Source: Gordonia sp. KTR9
GTDB taxonomy: Bacteria; Actinomycetota; Actinomycetes; Mycobacteriales; Mycobacteriaceae
Assembly (NCBI RefSeq): GCF_000143885.2
Contig: NC_018581.1
Location: forward strand, 4,030,001 to 4,094,000
Length of the DNA: 64,000 nt
Direction: 5' to 3'
Part shown: positions 34,210-43,171 of the stretch, one piece after another
Layout: every line of letters starts with the position of its first letter
How positions within the stretch are numbered: position 1 is the stretch's first letter
Notes under the pieces: model-generated
What the model was told of the DNA's origin: nothing
Seen by the model: the letters and a program-made list of their open reading frames with translations, nothing else
Database searches by the model: none
Translations under genes and position numbers: made by a program

Positions 34210-35652
34210 TCACCCGAACAACACCCCCGGATTCAGCAGACCCCGCGGGTCGAGCGCCGCCTTGATCGCCCGCATGGTCGCGAGGTCGGTGGCGTCGCGA
34301 CCGAGGTGCGTCCAGGCCACTTTCGCGCGCCCGATTCCGTGCTCGGCACTGATGCTGCCCCCGTTGGCGGCCACGATCCCGAACACGGAGTCGGTCACCG
34401 CGGTCACGTGCTCGGGCGGAACGTCGAGCAGGTTGACGTGGATGTTGCCGTCCCCGACGTGCCCGAAGAGGATTGGCCGGCAAGGGAATGCGCCGTCCGC
34501 ACCGACTCGGGACAGTTCCGCGAACGCCTCGGGCAGGGCTCTGATGGGCACCGAGATGTCGAGCTTGACGACCGGCGTCGAACTCGACCGGGCGATGGCC
34601 TCGGTGTGGCCTTCGCGGGCGGCCCAGAGCGCGCGGGCCGGAGCCGGTTCCAGGACGGCGTCGACGATCCCGGGGGTGGCGGCGAGGAGTTCGGCTGCCG
34701 CCGACTCGATGTCACCGGTCCCCGACAGCTCCACGAGCACGTAGTAGGGGCCCGGCGTGGTGGTCGGTCGCCGGTGCCCGTGGTCGGAGACGAGTGCGAC
34801 ACCCGCTTCGGTCATCAGTTCGGCGGCTTCGACGGTCAGCCCCGCCGACGACGCGGCCCCGATCAGGTCGATGGCGTTCTCGACCCGCTCGACCGACGCG
34901 ACCGCGACCGTGGCGGCCGTCGGCGGCGTGACGAGCCTGAACAGGACGCGGGTGATCACCGCCAGGGTTCCTTCGCTGCCGGCGAGCAGGGACGGCAGGT
35001 CGTATCCCACGTTGTCCTTGACCAGCGAGGTCCACCGGCGGAGGACTCTGCCGTCGGCGAGGACCGCCTCGATCCCGAGGATCTGCGACCTCGCGTTGCC
35101 CCGGCGGATCATCCGCGTCCCACCGGCATTGGTCGCCACGACCCCGCCCGCGGTCGCGCTCTGGCGCGAGGCGAGGTCGATGCCGAAGGAGAGACCGGAC
35201 TCCCCCGCACGCCGGTCGATGGACTCGACGGTCGCGCCCGCCTGGACGCCGACGCACCGGCCCACGGTGTCCACCTCGTCGATGTCGGTCATCCGCACCG
35301 TCGACAGCACGATCCGCGGATCGCTCGCGCCGCCACCGGGCGGCGGGACGGAACCGCCGACGAGCCCGGTGTTACCGCCCTGCACGCAGATCCGGATGCC
35401 CGAGCGGTCGCATTCGGCGATCACGCGCGAGACCTCGCCGGTGGTGCGGGGCCGGACGACCGCGTCGGCCTCACCGCGGTACCGGCCGGTCCAGTCGGTC
35501 AGGAAGCCCGCCGTCGCGTCGGCGTCGGTCAGGACATTCGCATCGCCGACGATCTCGCGAAGGGAGGTCAGGACGCCGGAGATGTCCGCCGGACGTCCCG
35601 GACCGGAACCGATCCCAGGAGTACCGACGTCCTCACGATCGCGGGAAGGCAT
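34210..35652 (-). CDS. FAD-binding oxidase/dehydrogenase (GlcD/D-lactate dehydrogenase-like)
   Basis: A 480-residue flavoprotein of the PCMH/VAO superfamily with a GlcD-type C-terminal cap. FAD-binding pieces are VQGGNTGLVGGSVPP, GVQAGATVE and ATAGGVVATNAGGTRMIRRG; the C-terminal catalytic region is HVGDGNIHVNLL with SAEHGIGRAK. Relatives oxidise D-2-hydroxy acids such as D-lactate, D-2-hydroxyglutarate or glycolate; which one is unknown. ATG 35652 is the start and overlaps the preceding SDR gene's end by 20 bases, so translation is probably coupled. Confidence 0.88.
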   Translation of the reverse strand: MPSRDREDVGTPGIGSGPGRPADISGVLTSLREIVGDANVLTDADATAGFLTDWTGRYRGEADAVVRPRTTGEVSRVIAECDRSGIRICVQGGNTGLVGGSVPPPGGGASDPRIVLSTVRMTDIDEVDTVGRCVGVQAGATVESIDRRAGESGLSFGIDLASRQSATAGGVVATNAGGTRMIRRGNARSQILGIEAVLADGRVLRRWTSLVKDNVGYDLPSLLAGSEGTLAVITRVLFRLVTPPTAATVAVASVERVENAIDLIGAASSAGLTVEAAELMTEAGVALVSDHGHRRPTTTPGPYYVLVELSGTGDIESAAAELLAATPGIVDAVLEPAPARALWAAREGHTEAIARSSSTPVVKLDISVPIRALPEAFAELSRVGADGAFPCRPILFGHVGDGNIHVNLLDVPPEHVTAVTDSVFGIVAANGGSISAEHGIGRAKVAWTHLGRDATDLATMRAIKAALDPRGLLNPGVLFG

Positions 35653-36286
35653 CGAGGATCGGGGTGTCGCCGTCGTTGAACTCGATCACCTCGTGCACGG
35701 CGGCGGGATGGTCGAGGACGGCCGCCGCCACCTGGGCGACGTTGTCACGGCTCACCTCGTCCCCCTCGACCCGATCGCCACCCAGAGTGATACTGCCGGT
35801 CCCGGTTTCGTCGGTCAGCCGGCTGGGTCCGAGGATCGTCCACCGGAGCTCGGTGGACTTCAGATACGTGTCCGCGGCCGCCTTCGCCTCGGCATAGGCG
35901 TGGAACGAATTGTCTTCGGGCACGCCATGGTCGGGGCCCGCGCCGAAGTAGGACACCATCACGTAGCGGTGCACCCCCGCGCGGACGGCGGCGTCCATGG
36001 ACCGGATCGCGGCATCACGATCGACGGAGTACGTCCGTGCCGGATCCCCGCCGCCGGCGCCCGCGGTCCACACCACCGCGTCGTGGCCGGAGATCGCGGT
36101 GGCGATCCCGGTGGTGTCGAGCGTCTCGACGTCGGCGACCACGGGCACGGCGCCGGTGTCCGCGACGTCCTCGGCGTGTTCGGGGTTCCTGATGATCGAG
36201 GTCACCTCGTCACCGCGGGCGGTCAGTATCCGGGCCAGCCGCAGTGCGATCTTGCCGTGTCCGCCGATGATCGCCACTCGAGTCAC
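35633..36286 (-). CDS. NAD(P)-binding SDR-like protein (atypical, NmrA/YwnB type)
   Basis: A 217-residue Rossmann protein starting TRVAIIGGHGKIALRLARIL (GGHGKIA is the dinucleotide glycine motif) with VVWTAGAG and YAEAKAAADTYLKS. The latter loosely keeps a Tyr-x-x-x-Lys, but the family is often non-catalytic or reduces quinones or flavins. The start is GTG 36286. It is first in a two-gene unit with the FAD oxidase (20-base overlap). Role unknown. Confidence 0.85.
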   Translation of the reverse strand: MTRVAIIGGHGKIALRLARILTARGDEVTSIIRNPEHAEDVADTGAVPVVADVETLDTTGIATAISGHDAVVWTAGAGGGDPARTYSVDRDAAIRSMDAAVRAGVHRYVMVSYFGAGPDHGVPEDNSFHAYAEAKAAADTYLKSTELRWTILGPSRLTDETGTGSITLGGDRVEGDEVSRDNVAQVAAAVLDHPAAVHEVIEFNDGDTPILDAFPRS

Positions 36287-36372
36287 TGGATGCTCACTTT
36301 CGGTTGCTCACTTGTGCGGTCGCCATGTCCTCGTACCCAATCCAACGTACGCACATGCACCGGGCACCGACA

Positions 36373-36425
36373 CGACTCCGCCCCGGCGCCGGCGTTCCGA
36401 GGGAACGCGGGCCGGGGCGGAGTCG
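36373..36425. terminator. Large structured hairpin downstream of the GlsB-like gene
   Basis: CGACTCCGCCCCGGC pairs with its exact complement (36411-36425), with a nested GCGTTCC-GAG-GGAACGC hairpin inside. It is placed to stop transcription of the leftward GlsB-like gene. No T-run follows, so it may work as a barrier or with Rho. Confidence 0.7.
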
Positions 36426-36445
36426 AGCGGTGGGTCCGAGTGACC

Positions 36446-36724
36446 TCAGACGCGGGTGTGTCCGCGCCGCCCGGTCACCAGCTTGACGAGGAACAGCAGG
36501 ATGCACGCACCCGCCAGACAGGTGATGAAGCTGAAGATCCAACCGGCACCTTCCACGTCGACCCCGAACAGGGTCAGCAGCCAGCCGCCGAGGAGCCCGC
36601 CGATGACACCGACCACGATGTTGAGGATGATCCCCTGCTGTGCATCGGTCTTCATGATCTTGCTGGCGATCCAGCCGGCCAATCCGCCGATGATGATCCA
36701 CGCGATGATGCCAATTCCCAGCAT
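36446..36724 (-). CDS. GlsB/YeaQ/YmgE-family small membrane protein
   Basis: A 92-residue protein with three hydrophobic helices in the transglycosylase-associated (GlsB/YeaQ) pattern: IIAWIIIGGLAGWIASKIM, IILNIVVGVIGGLLGGWLL and IFSFITCLAGACILLFLVKL. Family members are stress-associated envelope proteins of unknown biochemical role. ATG 36724 is used because CAGGAGGCAG precedes it; an upstream Met 14 codons earlier has no site. It ends before a large hairpin. Confidence 0.88.
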   Translation of the reverse strand: MLGIGIIAWIIIGGLAGWIASKIMKTDAQQGIILNIVVGVIGGLLGGWLLTLFGVDVEGAGWIFSFITCLAGACILLFLVKLVTGRRGHTRV

Positions 36725-36904
36725 TACTGCCTCCTGAGGTCGTCGTTGATCCGATGAGCGAATCATCCGATCGCAAGATCGTTCGATCTGCTACATCCGT
36801 CAACGTACCCAGAACGGCGACGCTCAAACCGGCACCGAGAGAAACGTGTACACATCGAGACCGGTCCTGTCACCGGATCGAGACCCGGCACCGGGGAATC
36901 CTTC

Positions 36905-37357
36905 TCAGGGGCAGGTCACCTTGATCTCGTAGGACTTGGTGACCGGTTCGGTCGGGTTGGCGAGATCGACACCGGATGCCTCGCCGGTCACCGTGTAGGT
37001 GTCGCCGTCCTTGGTGACGTCTGCACTGCCGCCGCCTGCGCCTTTCTGGTAGCCCAGGGTGACTCCGTCGAGTGAGCCGAGACCCACGGACTCGACCTCG
37101 GGGGAATCGCCCGACGTCAGCACGACCCCGATACCCGAGGCCCCCGAGCCCGCACCGATCCCGATCGTCACCTTGCCGGCGGCGTCCGTGCACCCGACCG
37201 TCTTGTCCGCCAGTTCCAGTTCCTGACCGTCGACGGTCACCGTCGCCTCCGCGTCGGTGCCTGCCGATGCCGAGTCCGAGTCGTCGGAACCGCACGCGGT
37301 GAGGGCGACGGCCAGTGCCGCGGCGCCGAGAACCGAAGTGATGTGGACTTTACGCAT
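36905..37357 (-). CDS. lpqH: LpqH-like 19-kDa-antigen-family lipoprotein
   Basis: A 150-residue secreted lipoprotein. The signal peptide MRKVHITSVLGAAALAVALT ends in the lipobox LTAC (Cys22), followed by a Ser/Asp-rich linker and a beta-rich domain with two cysteines (VGCTDA and the terminal VTCP) that probably pair. It fits the mycobacterial 19-kDa lipoprotein (LpqH) family. It should be anchored in the membrane or cell wall facing outward. AAGGGG eight bases before the ATG can serve as ribosome site. The symbol is by similarity; the true orthologue may differ. Confidence 0.8.
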   Translation of the reverse strand: MRKVHITSVLGAAALAVALTACGSDDSDSASAGTDAEATVTVDGQELELADKTVGCTDAAGKVTIGIGAGSGASGIGVVLTSGDSPEVESVGLGSLDGVTLGYQKGAGGGSADVTKDGDTYTVTGEASGVDLANPTEPVTKSYEIKVTCP

Positions 37358-37415
37358 GGTGGGAACCCCTTGAGGAGGAATCGAGACGCCGCCCGGTCGG
37401 TCGGCTGAGACGAAT

Positions 37416-38336
37416 TTAGACGCTTGAGCTGGGCTTCGGCGTCAGTTGATCGAATGGGACGCGGGAACTCGGGAGGGTCGCGGAGAGTTTGGCGCCGGCC
37501 TCGACCATGACCGCGCGAGTGAGGTCGCGGAGCTGTTCGTAGTGTCCGTGGTAACCGTATTTCGCGTGCAGGCTGGGCCAGGACGTGAAGTCGGCTGCCG
37601 CGCCGATCGCATTGCCCTCGTGCACATAGGTCGGCAGGACGTTCTGGATCGTGGCATCCCGCCGCAGTCGCCGCACCGTGTCCTGATGGAGAGCCGACGA
37701 CGCCCGGTACTTGCTGATGACGACCCCCAGTTCGACGATGTCGCGTCCCAGTTCGGCGCCGAAATCCGCGACCTGACGCTGGATGTGCGGAATCGCATAG
37801 GTGGACAGCACATCCGGGATGGTCGGGATCAGATAGCCGGCGGCCATCGCCAATCCGTTGAGGCTGAACGGTCCGACATTGGGCGGACAGTCGATGAGGA
37901 TGTAGTCGTAATTCCCGGCGATCGGTTCCAGCGCGCTCCGCAGGACCTCCACGGCCGCCAGGTGGTCGTCGGCGGTGACCCGATGGGCGCTCAGCTCCTC
38001 GGCCAGCTCGATGAGGTCCAGCGAGGACGGCAGCAGGTCGATTCCGGTGAGTCCACTCACGGTCGAGACATCGCGTTGCACGCTGCCCTCGAGATCGAAG
38101 GTCCGGGTGCCGTCGAGCACATCGGCGAACAGCGTGGCGACGGTCTGACGCCTGGCGTTGCACGCGAGCCAACGCTCCTGGCCGATCGTCATGGTCGTCA
38201 GATTGGTCTGCGCGTCCAGGTCGACGAGCAGGACCTTCTTGCCGAAGACACCGGCGAGGAAGTCGGCGAGGCCCCCGGTGAGCGTGGTCTTCCCGACCCC
38301 GCCCTTGAGGCTGATGGTCGCGATCACCGTCGGCAT
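37416..38336 (-). CDS. Orphan ParA-family ATPase (AAA_31 type)
   Basis: A 306-residue ATPase with deviant Walker A KGGVGKTTLT (residues 11-20), VLLVDLDAQTNLT, and Walker B YILIDCPPNVGPF. A Leu/Asp-rich C-terminal half (HYEQLRDLTRAVMVEAGAK) is present. No ParB-like partner, centromere-like repeat or plasmid gene is adjacent. It is the second lone ParA in the window, unrelated in detail to the one at 19924-20712. It is downstream of a low-GC gap and upstream of lpqH. Accessory ParAs of this shape occur on integrated plasmids or as protein positioners; which applies here is unknown. Confidence 0.85.
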   Translation of the reverse strand: MPTVIATISLKGGVGKTTLTGGLADFLAGVFGKKVLLVDLDAQTNLTTMTIGQERWLACNARRQTVATLFADVLDGTRTFDLEGSVQRDVSTVSGLTGIDLLPSSLDLIELAEELSAHRVTADDHLAAVEVLRSALEPIAGNYDYILIDCPPNVGPFSLNGLAMAAGYLIPTIPDVLSTYAIPHIQRQVADFGAELGRDIVELGVVISKYRASSALHQDTVRRLRRDATIQNVLPTYVHEGNAIGAAADFTSWPSLHAKYGYHGHYEQLRDLTRAVMVEAGAKLSATLPSSRVPFDQLTPKPSSSV

Positions 38337-38724
38337 GGTGTCCCCGGTCTGTTCGGTCGTCCTGGGTCGCGAGTCAGATTACCGACCCCGTGCCGAGGCC
38401 ACCGGGTGTTCGCTCCCGCGCCATCCGACGTCGACGTACCCGCAACGTGCGAAATAGACGACCATCTCGATGTACACCCTCATTCTGCGGGTATTCCGAT
38501 GATCTGTAACAATGATTCGGTGAGCATTGACCGGCGATATCCATGAAATGGGTCGGCCGATTCAGAAGCACAGTGAGAAACTCACTCGACACACATTCAT
38601 GAGAATTCGCCGAAATGCGATATCCCGCGAACACCGACGACCATGCATCTCGATTGTCTCGACCGAGATCATCCCGCACGTTGAGCTCGGCCCGGGCTCA
38701 GAACCCACGCGAAAGGACAACCGC
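38337..38724. other. 388-bp intergenic region, relatively AT-rich
   Basis: No convincing gene is visible; a 101-codon frame on the minus strand lacks a ribosome site. This is one of the most AT-rich stretches of the window. It separates the divergent orphan parA and the secreted-protein gene and contains an AGTGAG-AAA-CTCACT inverted repeat at 38572-38586, a possible operator. Confidence 0.6.
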
Positions 38725-39366
38725 ATGAGTATCCGAGTCCGAAAGGTCACCGCCGGCCTGGCGGTCTGCGCCGCGGCGGCGATCGGCGCCGCCCACACAC
38801 CCGATGCCGCGGCCGCGCCGACCGACGTCACCGCAACAGCGTCCGCAGCCGGGAACACGGTCACCCTGACGGTCACGAACAAGGCCGCGAAACGCATCGG
38901 CTGCGAGATCGTCGGCGTCCCGGCGGGCGGCGCCCCGACGAACGTCGTCTTCGGGTACCAGACCCCCGAGGAGCTCGGCGCGCTCATCACCCCCGGGTCG
39001 TCGAAGTCGTTGCCGCTGCGAATTTCTCAGGGCACGCCACCCGCCCCCACCGGATCGACGACGATCCCGGACGGCACCTACGACATCTACTGGGGCTGCA
39101 CCACGATCACGTTGCCGCCGGGCACGGGCGCCACCGAGGAGTTCTGGGGCACGAACCCGCCCCTGACCGGCATGACCCCGACGGTCGCCGCACCGATCCG
39201 GGTGACGGTGCCGGGCGGCGCAGCAACACCCCCGGCCCCGGGTCCCGATGCACCGGCGACTCCCGGTCAGCCGATCATCCCCGGACTGCCGGCCATCCCC
39301 GGACTCCCCGAGATCGAGTTGCCGGAAGAGATCTGCACGACCTCGTCCTGCGTTCCCACCGGCTGA
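38725..39366 (+). CDS. Secreted protein with Pro-rich C-terminus, unknown function
   Basis: A 213-residue exported protein. The signal peptide MSIRVRKVTAGLAVCAAAAIGAAHTPDAAAA is cleaved near residue 30. A compact beta-type domain with two cysteines (RIGCEIVG, YWGCTTI) follows, then a Pro/Gly/Ala-rich tail with PGLPAIPGLPEIELP repeats and a last Cys pair in EEICTTSSCVPTG. I do not recognise the family; similar proteins occur in Gordonia/Rhodococcus as uncharacterised secreted proteins. ATG 38725 has AAAGGA upstream. An open frame extends to 38527 but begins before the signal peptide and is rejected. Confidence 0.75.
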   Translation: MSIRVRKVTAGLAVCAAAAIGAAHTPDAAAAPTDVTATASAAGNTVTLTVTNKAAKRIGCEIVGVPAGGAPTNVVFGYQTPEELGALITPGSSKSLPLRISQGTPPAPTGSTTIPDGTYDIYWGCTTITLPPGTGATEEFWGTNPPLTGMTPTVAAPIRVTVPGGAATPPAPGPDAPATPGQPIIPGLPAIPGLPEIELPEEICTTSSCVPTG

Positions 39367-39437
39367 CCCGCCCGGCGTGACCGCCGGTTTGGGCATAGCA
39401 CTTCCGGTACCCGGGTGCGGTTGTGCATACTTCGACC

Positions 39438-41273
39438 ATGTCAACAACCGATGTCACGCCTCTCCATCTCGCCGCCGAAGGCGGCGGGGCGGCTCTCGAC
39501 CAGGTCTTCCTGATGTCCGCGGTGGCCGCGGTCGTGTCGATCGGTCTGCTCTGGATCGGTTACCTGCACCGCACTCGTAAGATCACCTGGCTGACCACGC
39601 TGTCGGAGTGGGCCGGGCGCCGCGTGAACCGCCCGCCGTGGGCTGCCCTGCCGATCTTCCTGTTCACCAGCACGATCATCTGCGCGCTGTTCGGCTTTCT
39701 CTGGGACGTCAGCCTGCACATCGGCGACGGCCGCGACGAGGGGCCGCTCGCGAACCCCGCGCACTACTTCATCCTGGTGGGCCTGTTCCTGCTGTTCATC
39801 TCCGGCATGCTGTCGGTGTTCCTGCCGTTCGACAGACCCGGCCGCTCGGCGATCCGGATCACCCGCAACTGGTACGCCCCGGTCGGTGGAATCCTGTTGG
39901 CCGGCTGCGGTTTCTACGCGCTGCTCGGATTCCCGCTCGACGACGTCTGGCACCGGATCTTCGGCCAGGACGTCACGCTGTGGGGCCCGACGCACCTCAT
40001 GCTGATCGGTGGTGCGGGTCTGTCGCTCATCGCTGTCGTGATCCTCGACCGTGAGGGCCGGGCCGCCATGGGCCCCGATGCGCCGCAGGACGGACGGAGT
40101 CAGTGGCTCGTCCGCTGCCTGGCGTTCGGCGGCCTGGTGATCGGCATGTCGGTGTTCCAGATCGAATACGACTTCGGCGTCGAGCAGTTCCGCCTCGTCC
40201 TGCAGCCCATGATGATCGCCGGTGCCGGGGCGTTCGCCCTCGTCGCCGCCCGGATCAGCCTCGGGCCGGGTGCGGCACTCGTCGCGGCGGTGTTCGCGAT
40301 CCTGTTGCGCGGGGTCGTCGCCGTCGTCGTCGGACCGGCTCTGGGCGCCCCGATCAACGTGTTCCCGCTCTACCTGGGCGCGGCGGTGGTCGTCGAACTG
40401 CTTGCGCTGACCCCGCTGCTCAAGCGCCGGGTGCTCTTCGGCGCGGTGGCCGGTCTGGGCGTCGCGACTCTCGGACTCTGGATCGAGTCCTGGTGGATCG
40501 CCGCGGCCTATCCGTTCCCGTGGGTCACCGGCATGTGGGGCGAGGCACTGATGATGGCCGTCCCGGTGGGCGTCGTCGCCGGTCTGTGCGGCGGAATGCT
40601 CGGCATCGTCAGCGTCGGCGAGCGACTCCCTCGCCGTTGGATCAGCGTCACCGCCGTCGTGCTCTCGGTGCTGGTGATCGGCGGCGCCGTCGCCAACGGA
40701 CTGCGGGTTTCCGTCCCCGCGGACACCAGTGCACGCATCGTCCTGACCCCGGCCGGCCCGAACGCGGCGGCCGACCAGAACGTCACGGCCGAGGTCTTCC
40801 TCGAGCCCACCGATGCGCTCAGCGACGACCCCGAGTGGGTCACGTTGATGTCCTGGCAGGGCGGGATCGACAACGACCGCGGCATCGTCATCGACCAGCT
40901 CGAGCGCGTGGGTCCCAACCGGTTCCGGTCCACCGAACCGATGCCGGTGTCGGGTTCGTGGAAGACCATCCTGCGCGTGCAGGACGGGACCACCATGGCC
41001 GGCGTCCCGGTGTACCTGCCGGCGGACCCCGCCATCGGTGCGGAAGGTGAACCCGCGCAGCAATCGTCGACGAAACCGTTCGTCGCCGAGATCTCGATCC
41101 TGCAGCGCGAGCGCACCTTCGACTACCCGTCGTGGCTGTTCGGCGCCGCGTCCCTGGTGGTGCTCGTGTGTTCACTCCTGCTCATCGCCGCGCTGTCCTG
41201 GGGAGCCGGCCGGGTGAACGCGCGTGAGGCGACCTCGGGCGCGCGGAAGCCAGAACTCCAGCCGCAGCCGTGA
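39438..41273 (+). CDS. Multi-pass membrane protein with FixH/YtkA-like outer domain
   Basis: A 611-residue integral membrane protein: about ten hydrophobic helices, an extracytoplasmic domain at about 430-570 (from SARIVLTPAG), then a last helix (WLFGAASLVVLVCSLLLIAALSW). The soluble part contains GSWKTILRVQDGTTMAGVPVYLP, reminiscent of FixH/YtkA-type Ig-like domains found in copper-handling and oxidase-maturation proteins. Membrane histidines occur in WDVSLHIGDG, PAHYFILVG, DVWHRIF and GPTHLMLIGG. It starts a three-gene overlapping cluster. ATG 39438 has CATACT six bases upstream (leaderless possibility). Function unknown; a metal role is inference. Confidence 0.7.
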   Translation: MSTTDVTPLHLAAEGGGAALDQVFLMSAVAAVVSIGLLWIGYLHRTRKITWLTTLSEWAGRRVNRPPWAALPIFLFTSTIICALFGFLWDVSLHIGDGRDEGPLANPAHYFILVGLFLLFISGMLSVFLPFDRPGRSAIRITRNWYAPVGGILLAGCGFYALLGFPLDDVWHRIFGQDVTLWGPTHLMLIGGAGLSLIAVVILDREGRAAMGPDAPQDGRSQWLVRCLAFGGLVIGMSVFQIEYDFGVEQFRLVLQPMMIAGAGAFALVAARISLGPGAALVAAVFAILLRGVVAVVVGPALGAPINVFPLYLGAAVVVELLALTPLLKRRVLFGAVAGLGVATLGLWIESWWIAAAYPFPWVTGMWGEALMMAVPVGVVAGLCGGMLGIVSVGERLPRRWISVTAVVLSVLVIGGAVANGLRVSVPADTSARIVLTPAGPNAAADQNVTAEVFLEPTDALSDDPEWVTLMSWQGGIDNDRGIVIDQLERVGPNRFRSTEPMPVSGSWKTILRVQDGTTMAGVPVYLPADPAIGAEGEPAQQSSTKPFVAEISILQRERTFDYPSWLFGAASLVVLVCSLLLIAALSWGAGRVNAREATSGARKPELQPQP

Positions 41274-41539
41274 TCGGTTCCGCGGCCGGCCCCGCCGTCC
41301 ACCACCTCGCAACGCATCCACTCGTGCTGGCCCTGCCGGCGGTGATCCCCGCGTTCCTGGTGGTGGGTGTCATCGTCACGATCGCGATCATCGACCGCCG
41401 CCGCGGGGACGACGACGGCACCGACAGCAACACCGACGACGCACCCGACGACACCGCTGCCGATCGCGCCACCCACCCCGAGCCCACCGCTCCCCCGACC
41501 CGGAACGAGGCCGATGACCCCGCCCGCGAGGCCGACTGA
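41270..41539 (+). CDS. Small single-helix membrane protein in the 39-43 kb cluster
   Basis: An 89-residue protein: an N-terminal segment with histidines (VHHLATHP), one transmembrane helix (LALPAVIPAFLVVGVIVTIAII), then an acidic, Pro/Thr-rich disordered tail. The GTG at 41270 overlaps the preceding stop as GTGA, and its end overlaps the next gene by 26 bases, so it is sandwiched in a translationally coupled unit. This coupling is the main evidence that it is real. No family is recognised. Confidence 0.65.
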   Translation: MIGSAAGPAVHHLATHPLVLALPAVIPAFLVVGVIVTIAIIDRRRGDDDGTDSNTDDAPDDTAADRATHPEPTAPPTRNEADDPAREAD

Positions 41540-42863
41540 CGCTCTGCTCGCCCACGGGCTGGGTGGTTCGGAGTACCTGCCGGTTCCGCTGACCGCGGTG
41601 TTGATCGGCGGCGCCTGGGCGTTGACGATCTCGTTCGCGGTCATCGCCTTAGCCTGGCGCACACCACGTTACGGGCGACCGGACGCCGGTCGAGAGCTGC
41701 CACCATGGGTGACGAAGACCGTCGACAACCGCTGGGTTCGCGGCGTGATCAGCGGCCTCGCCGTGGTTCTCACGGTGTGGCTGATCGTGTCCGCCTTCGG
41801 GCCCGACACCGACGACAATCCCCTGCCCGGCGCATTCTATGTGCTGCTCTGGGTCGGAATGACCGTGCTGTCGGCGCTTCTCGGACCGGTCTGGCGACTG
41901 CTGTCGCCGGTCCGGACCGTTCTGCGGGTGGTCCGGAAGGTCGCCGGCCCACGAGTCGTCGGGCTCACGGATTATCCGCGCCGGCTGGGGTGGTGGCCTG
42001 CGGCGGCGGGCCTGTTCGCCTTCGTCTGGCTGGAACTGGCGTCCCCCGACCCGAGTTCGGTGTCGTCGGTGCGGATCTGGCTGATCTGCTACCTGGTGAT
42101 CACGCTCGCCGGTGGCGTCGTCTACGGGCTGCGCTGGACAACGGACGCGGACCCGTTCGCGGTGTACAGCACAGTGGCGTCACGACTCTCGCCATTCGCC
42201 CGGAACAGCGAGGGCCGGGTGATCGCGCGGAGTCCGATGAACTCGCTGCCCACGTTGCCGGTGCTCCCGGGCACCGTGACGGTCCTCGCTATCCTGCTCG
42301 GCTCCACCGCATTCGACAGTTTCTCGGCGATCCCGCTGTGGCAGGACCTCGTCGCCGAGGGAGCCGACGGCAGCCGGACGATCGCCACGTTGTACGCGAC
42401 CGCCGGTCTGCTGGTGTTCGTCGGTGTCGTCGCGGTGACGTTCTGGACGGCCGCCCGCGCGGTGGGCGGCGTGCAACCGGACCTCCGACGCCGCCTGCCG
42501 GGACTGATGGCGCACTCGCTCGTCCCGATCGTGATCGGCTACATCCTCGCGCACTACCTGCAGTCGCTGGTCGAGCAAGGCCAGGAGGCCGTCCTCGCGC
42601 TGGGCGACCCGCTGGGACGGGGCTGGAATGTGTTGTGGCTCAGCGATGCCCACCCGGTCTACGTGATGTCGGATCATCCGACCGTCACCGTGACACTCAA
42701 GGTGGCGTTCGTGCTCGGCGGACACCTGCTCGGAGTCGCCGCGGCGCACGACGCGTCGTTGCGGCTCCTACCCCGCCGGCACCAGTTGACCGGACAGCTC
42801 ACCATGATGGTGACGATGGTCAGCTACACGTTCCTCGGCCTGTACCTGCTGTTCGGGGGATAG
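41514..42863 (+). CDS. Multi-pass membrane protein (annotated elsewhere as fenitrothion hydrolase-like)
   Basis: A 449-residue, about ten-helix membrane protein. The start LLAHGLGGSEYLPVPL and the His-containing last helices (HYLQSLV, SDAHPVYVMSDHP, GGHLLGVAAAHD, RRHQL) resemble actinobacterial proteins often labelled fenitrothion hydrolase, a name I regard as poorly supported. Conserved membrane histidines suggest metal or heme coordination. ATG 41514 lies within the end of the 89-residue gene (26-base overlap) with a weak CGAGG site. With its two upstream neighbours it forms one probable operon. The biochemical role is unknown. Confidence 0.7.
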   Translation: MTPPARPTDALLAHGLGGSEYLPVPLTAVLIGGAWALTISFAVIALAWRTPRYGRPDAGRELPPWVTKTVDNRWVRGVISGLAVVLTVWLIVSAFGPDTDDNPLPGAFYVLLWVGMTVLSALLGPVWRLLSPVRTVLRVVRKVAGPRVVGLTDYPRRLGWWPAAAGLFAFVWLELASPDPSSVSSVRIWLICYLVITLAGGVVYGLRWTTDADPFAVYSTVASRLSPFARNSEGRVIARSPMNSLPTLPVLPGTVTVLAILLGSTAFDSFSAIPLWQDLVAEGADGSRTIATLYATAGLLVFVGVVAVTFWTAARAVGGVQPDLRRRLPGLMAHSLVPIVIGYILAHYLQSLVEQGQEAVLALGDPLGRGWNVLWLSDAHPVYVMSDHPTVTVTLKVAFVLGGHLLGVAAAHDASLRLLPRRHQLTGQLTMMVTMVSYTFLGLYLLFGG

Positions 42864-42872
42864 GGCCGAGGT

Positions 42873-43070
42873 TCAGTAGGCGGTCGGCGGCGTGCCCTTC
42901 TTGTTCGAACGGAACAGCATGTAGCCGCCGTAGAGGGCGAGTGCGATGAGAGCGATCCAGAAGAGTCCCTCGAGTAGCGGGCCGAGGACGGCCAGCGCGA
43001 TCAGCGCGACCGCGATGACTCCCAGGACCTTCCAGAAGGTCATGCCGGTGGTGTTCGTCGATGTGCTCAT
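42873..43070 (-). CDS. Small two-helix membrane protein
   Basis: A 65-residue protein. MSTSTNTTGMTFWKVLGVIAV leads into a first helix (VLGVIAVALIALAVLGPLLEG) and a second helix (FWIALIALALYGGYMLF), with a basic tail RSNKKGTP. ATG 43070 is used; the open frame extends 16 codons further but those residues are basic and unlike a membrane protein start. It is convergent with the membrane cluster, nine bases from its stop. Function unknown. Confidence 0.65.
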   Translation of the reverse strand: MSTSTNTTGMTFWKVLGVIAVALIALAVLGPLLEGLFWIALIALALYGGYMLFRSNKKGTPPTAY

Positions 43071-43171
43071 GGGCCCAGTCTGCGCTCGCCGAAGACGGAA
43101 AGCGATGGTCGGCGGCACTTCTGGGGCGAACTTCAGGGACTTCCCTGAGGGAGCCCCTACCGGTGGAACCC

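Noticed and set aside
38374..38679. 101-codon minus-strand frame in the gap before the secreted protein
   Set aside because: No Shine-Dalgarno and no recognisable domain; it spans the inverted repeat and likely promoter region.
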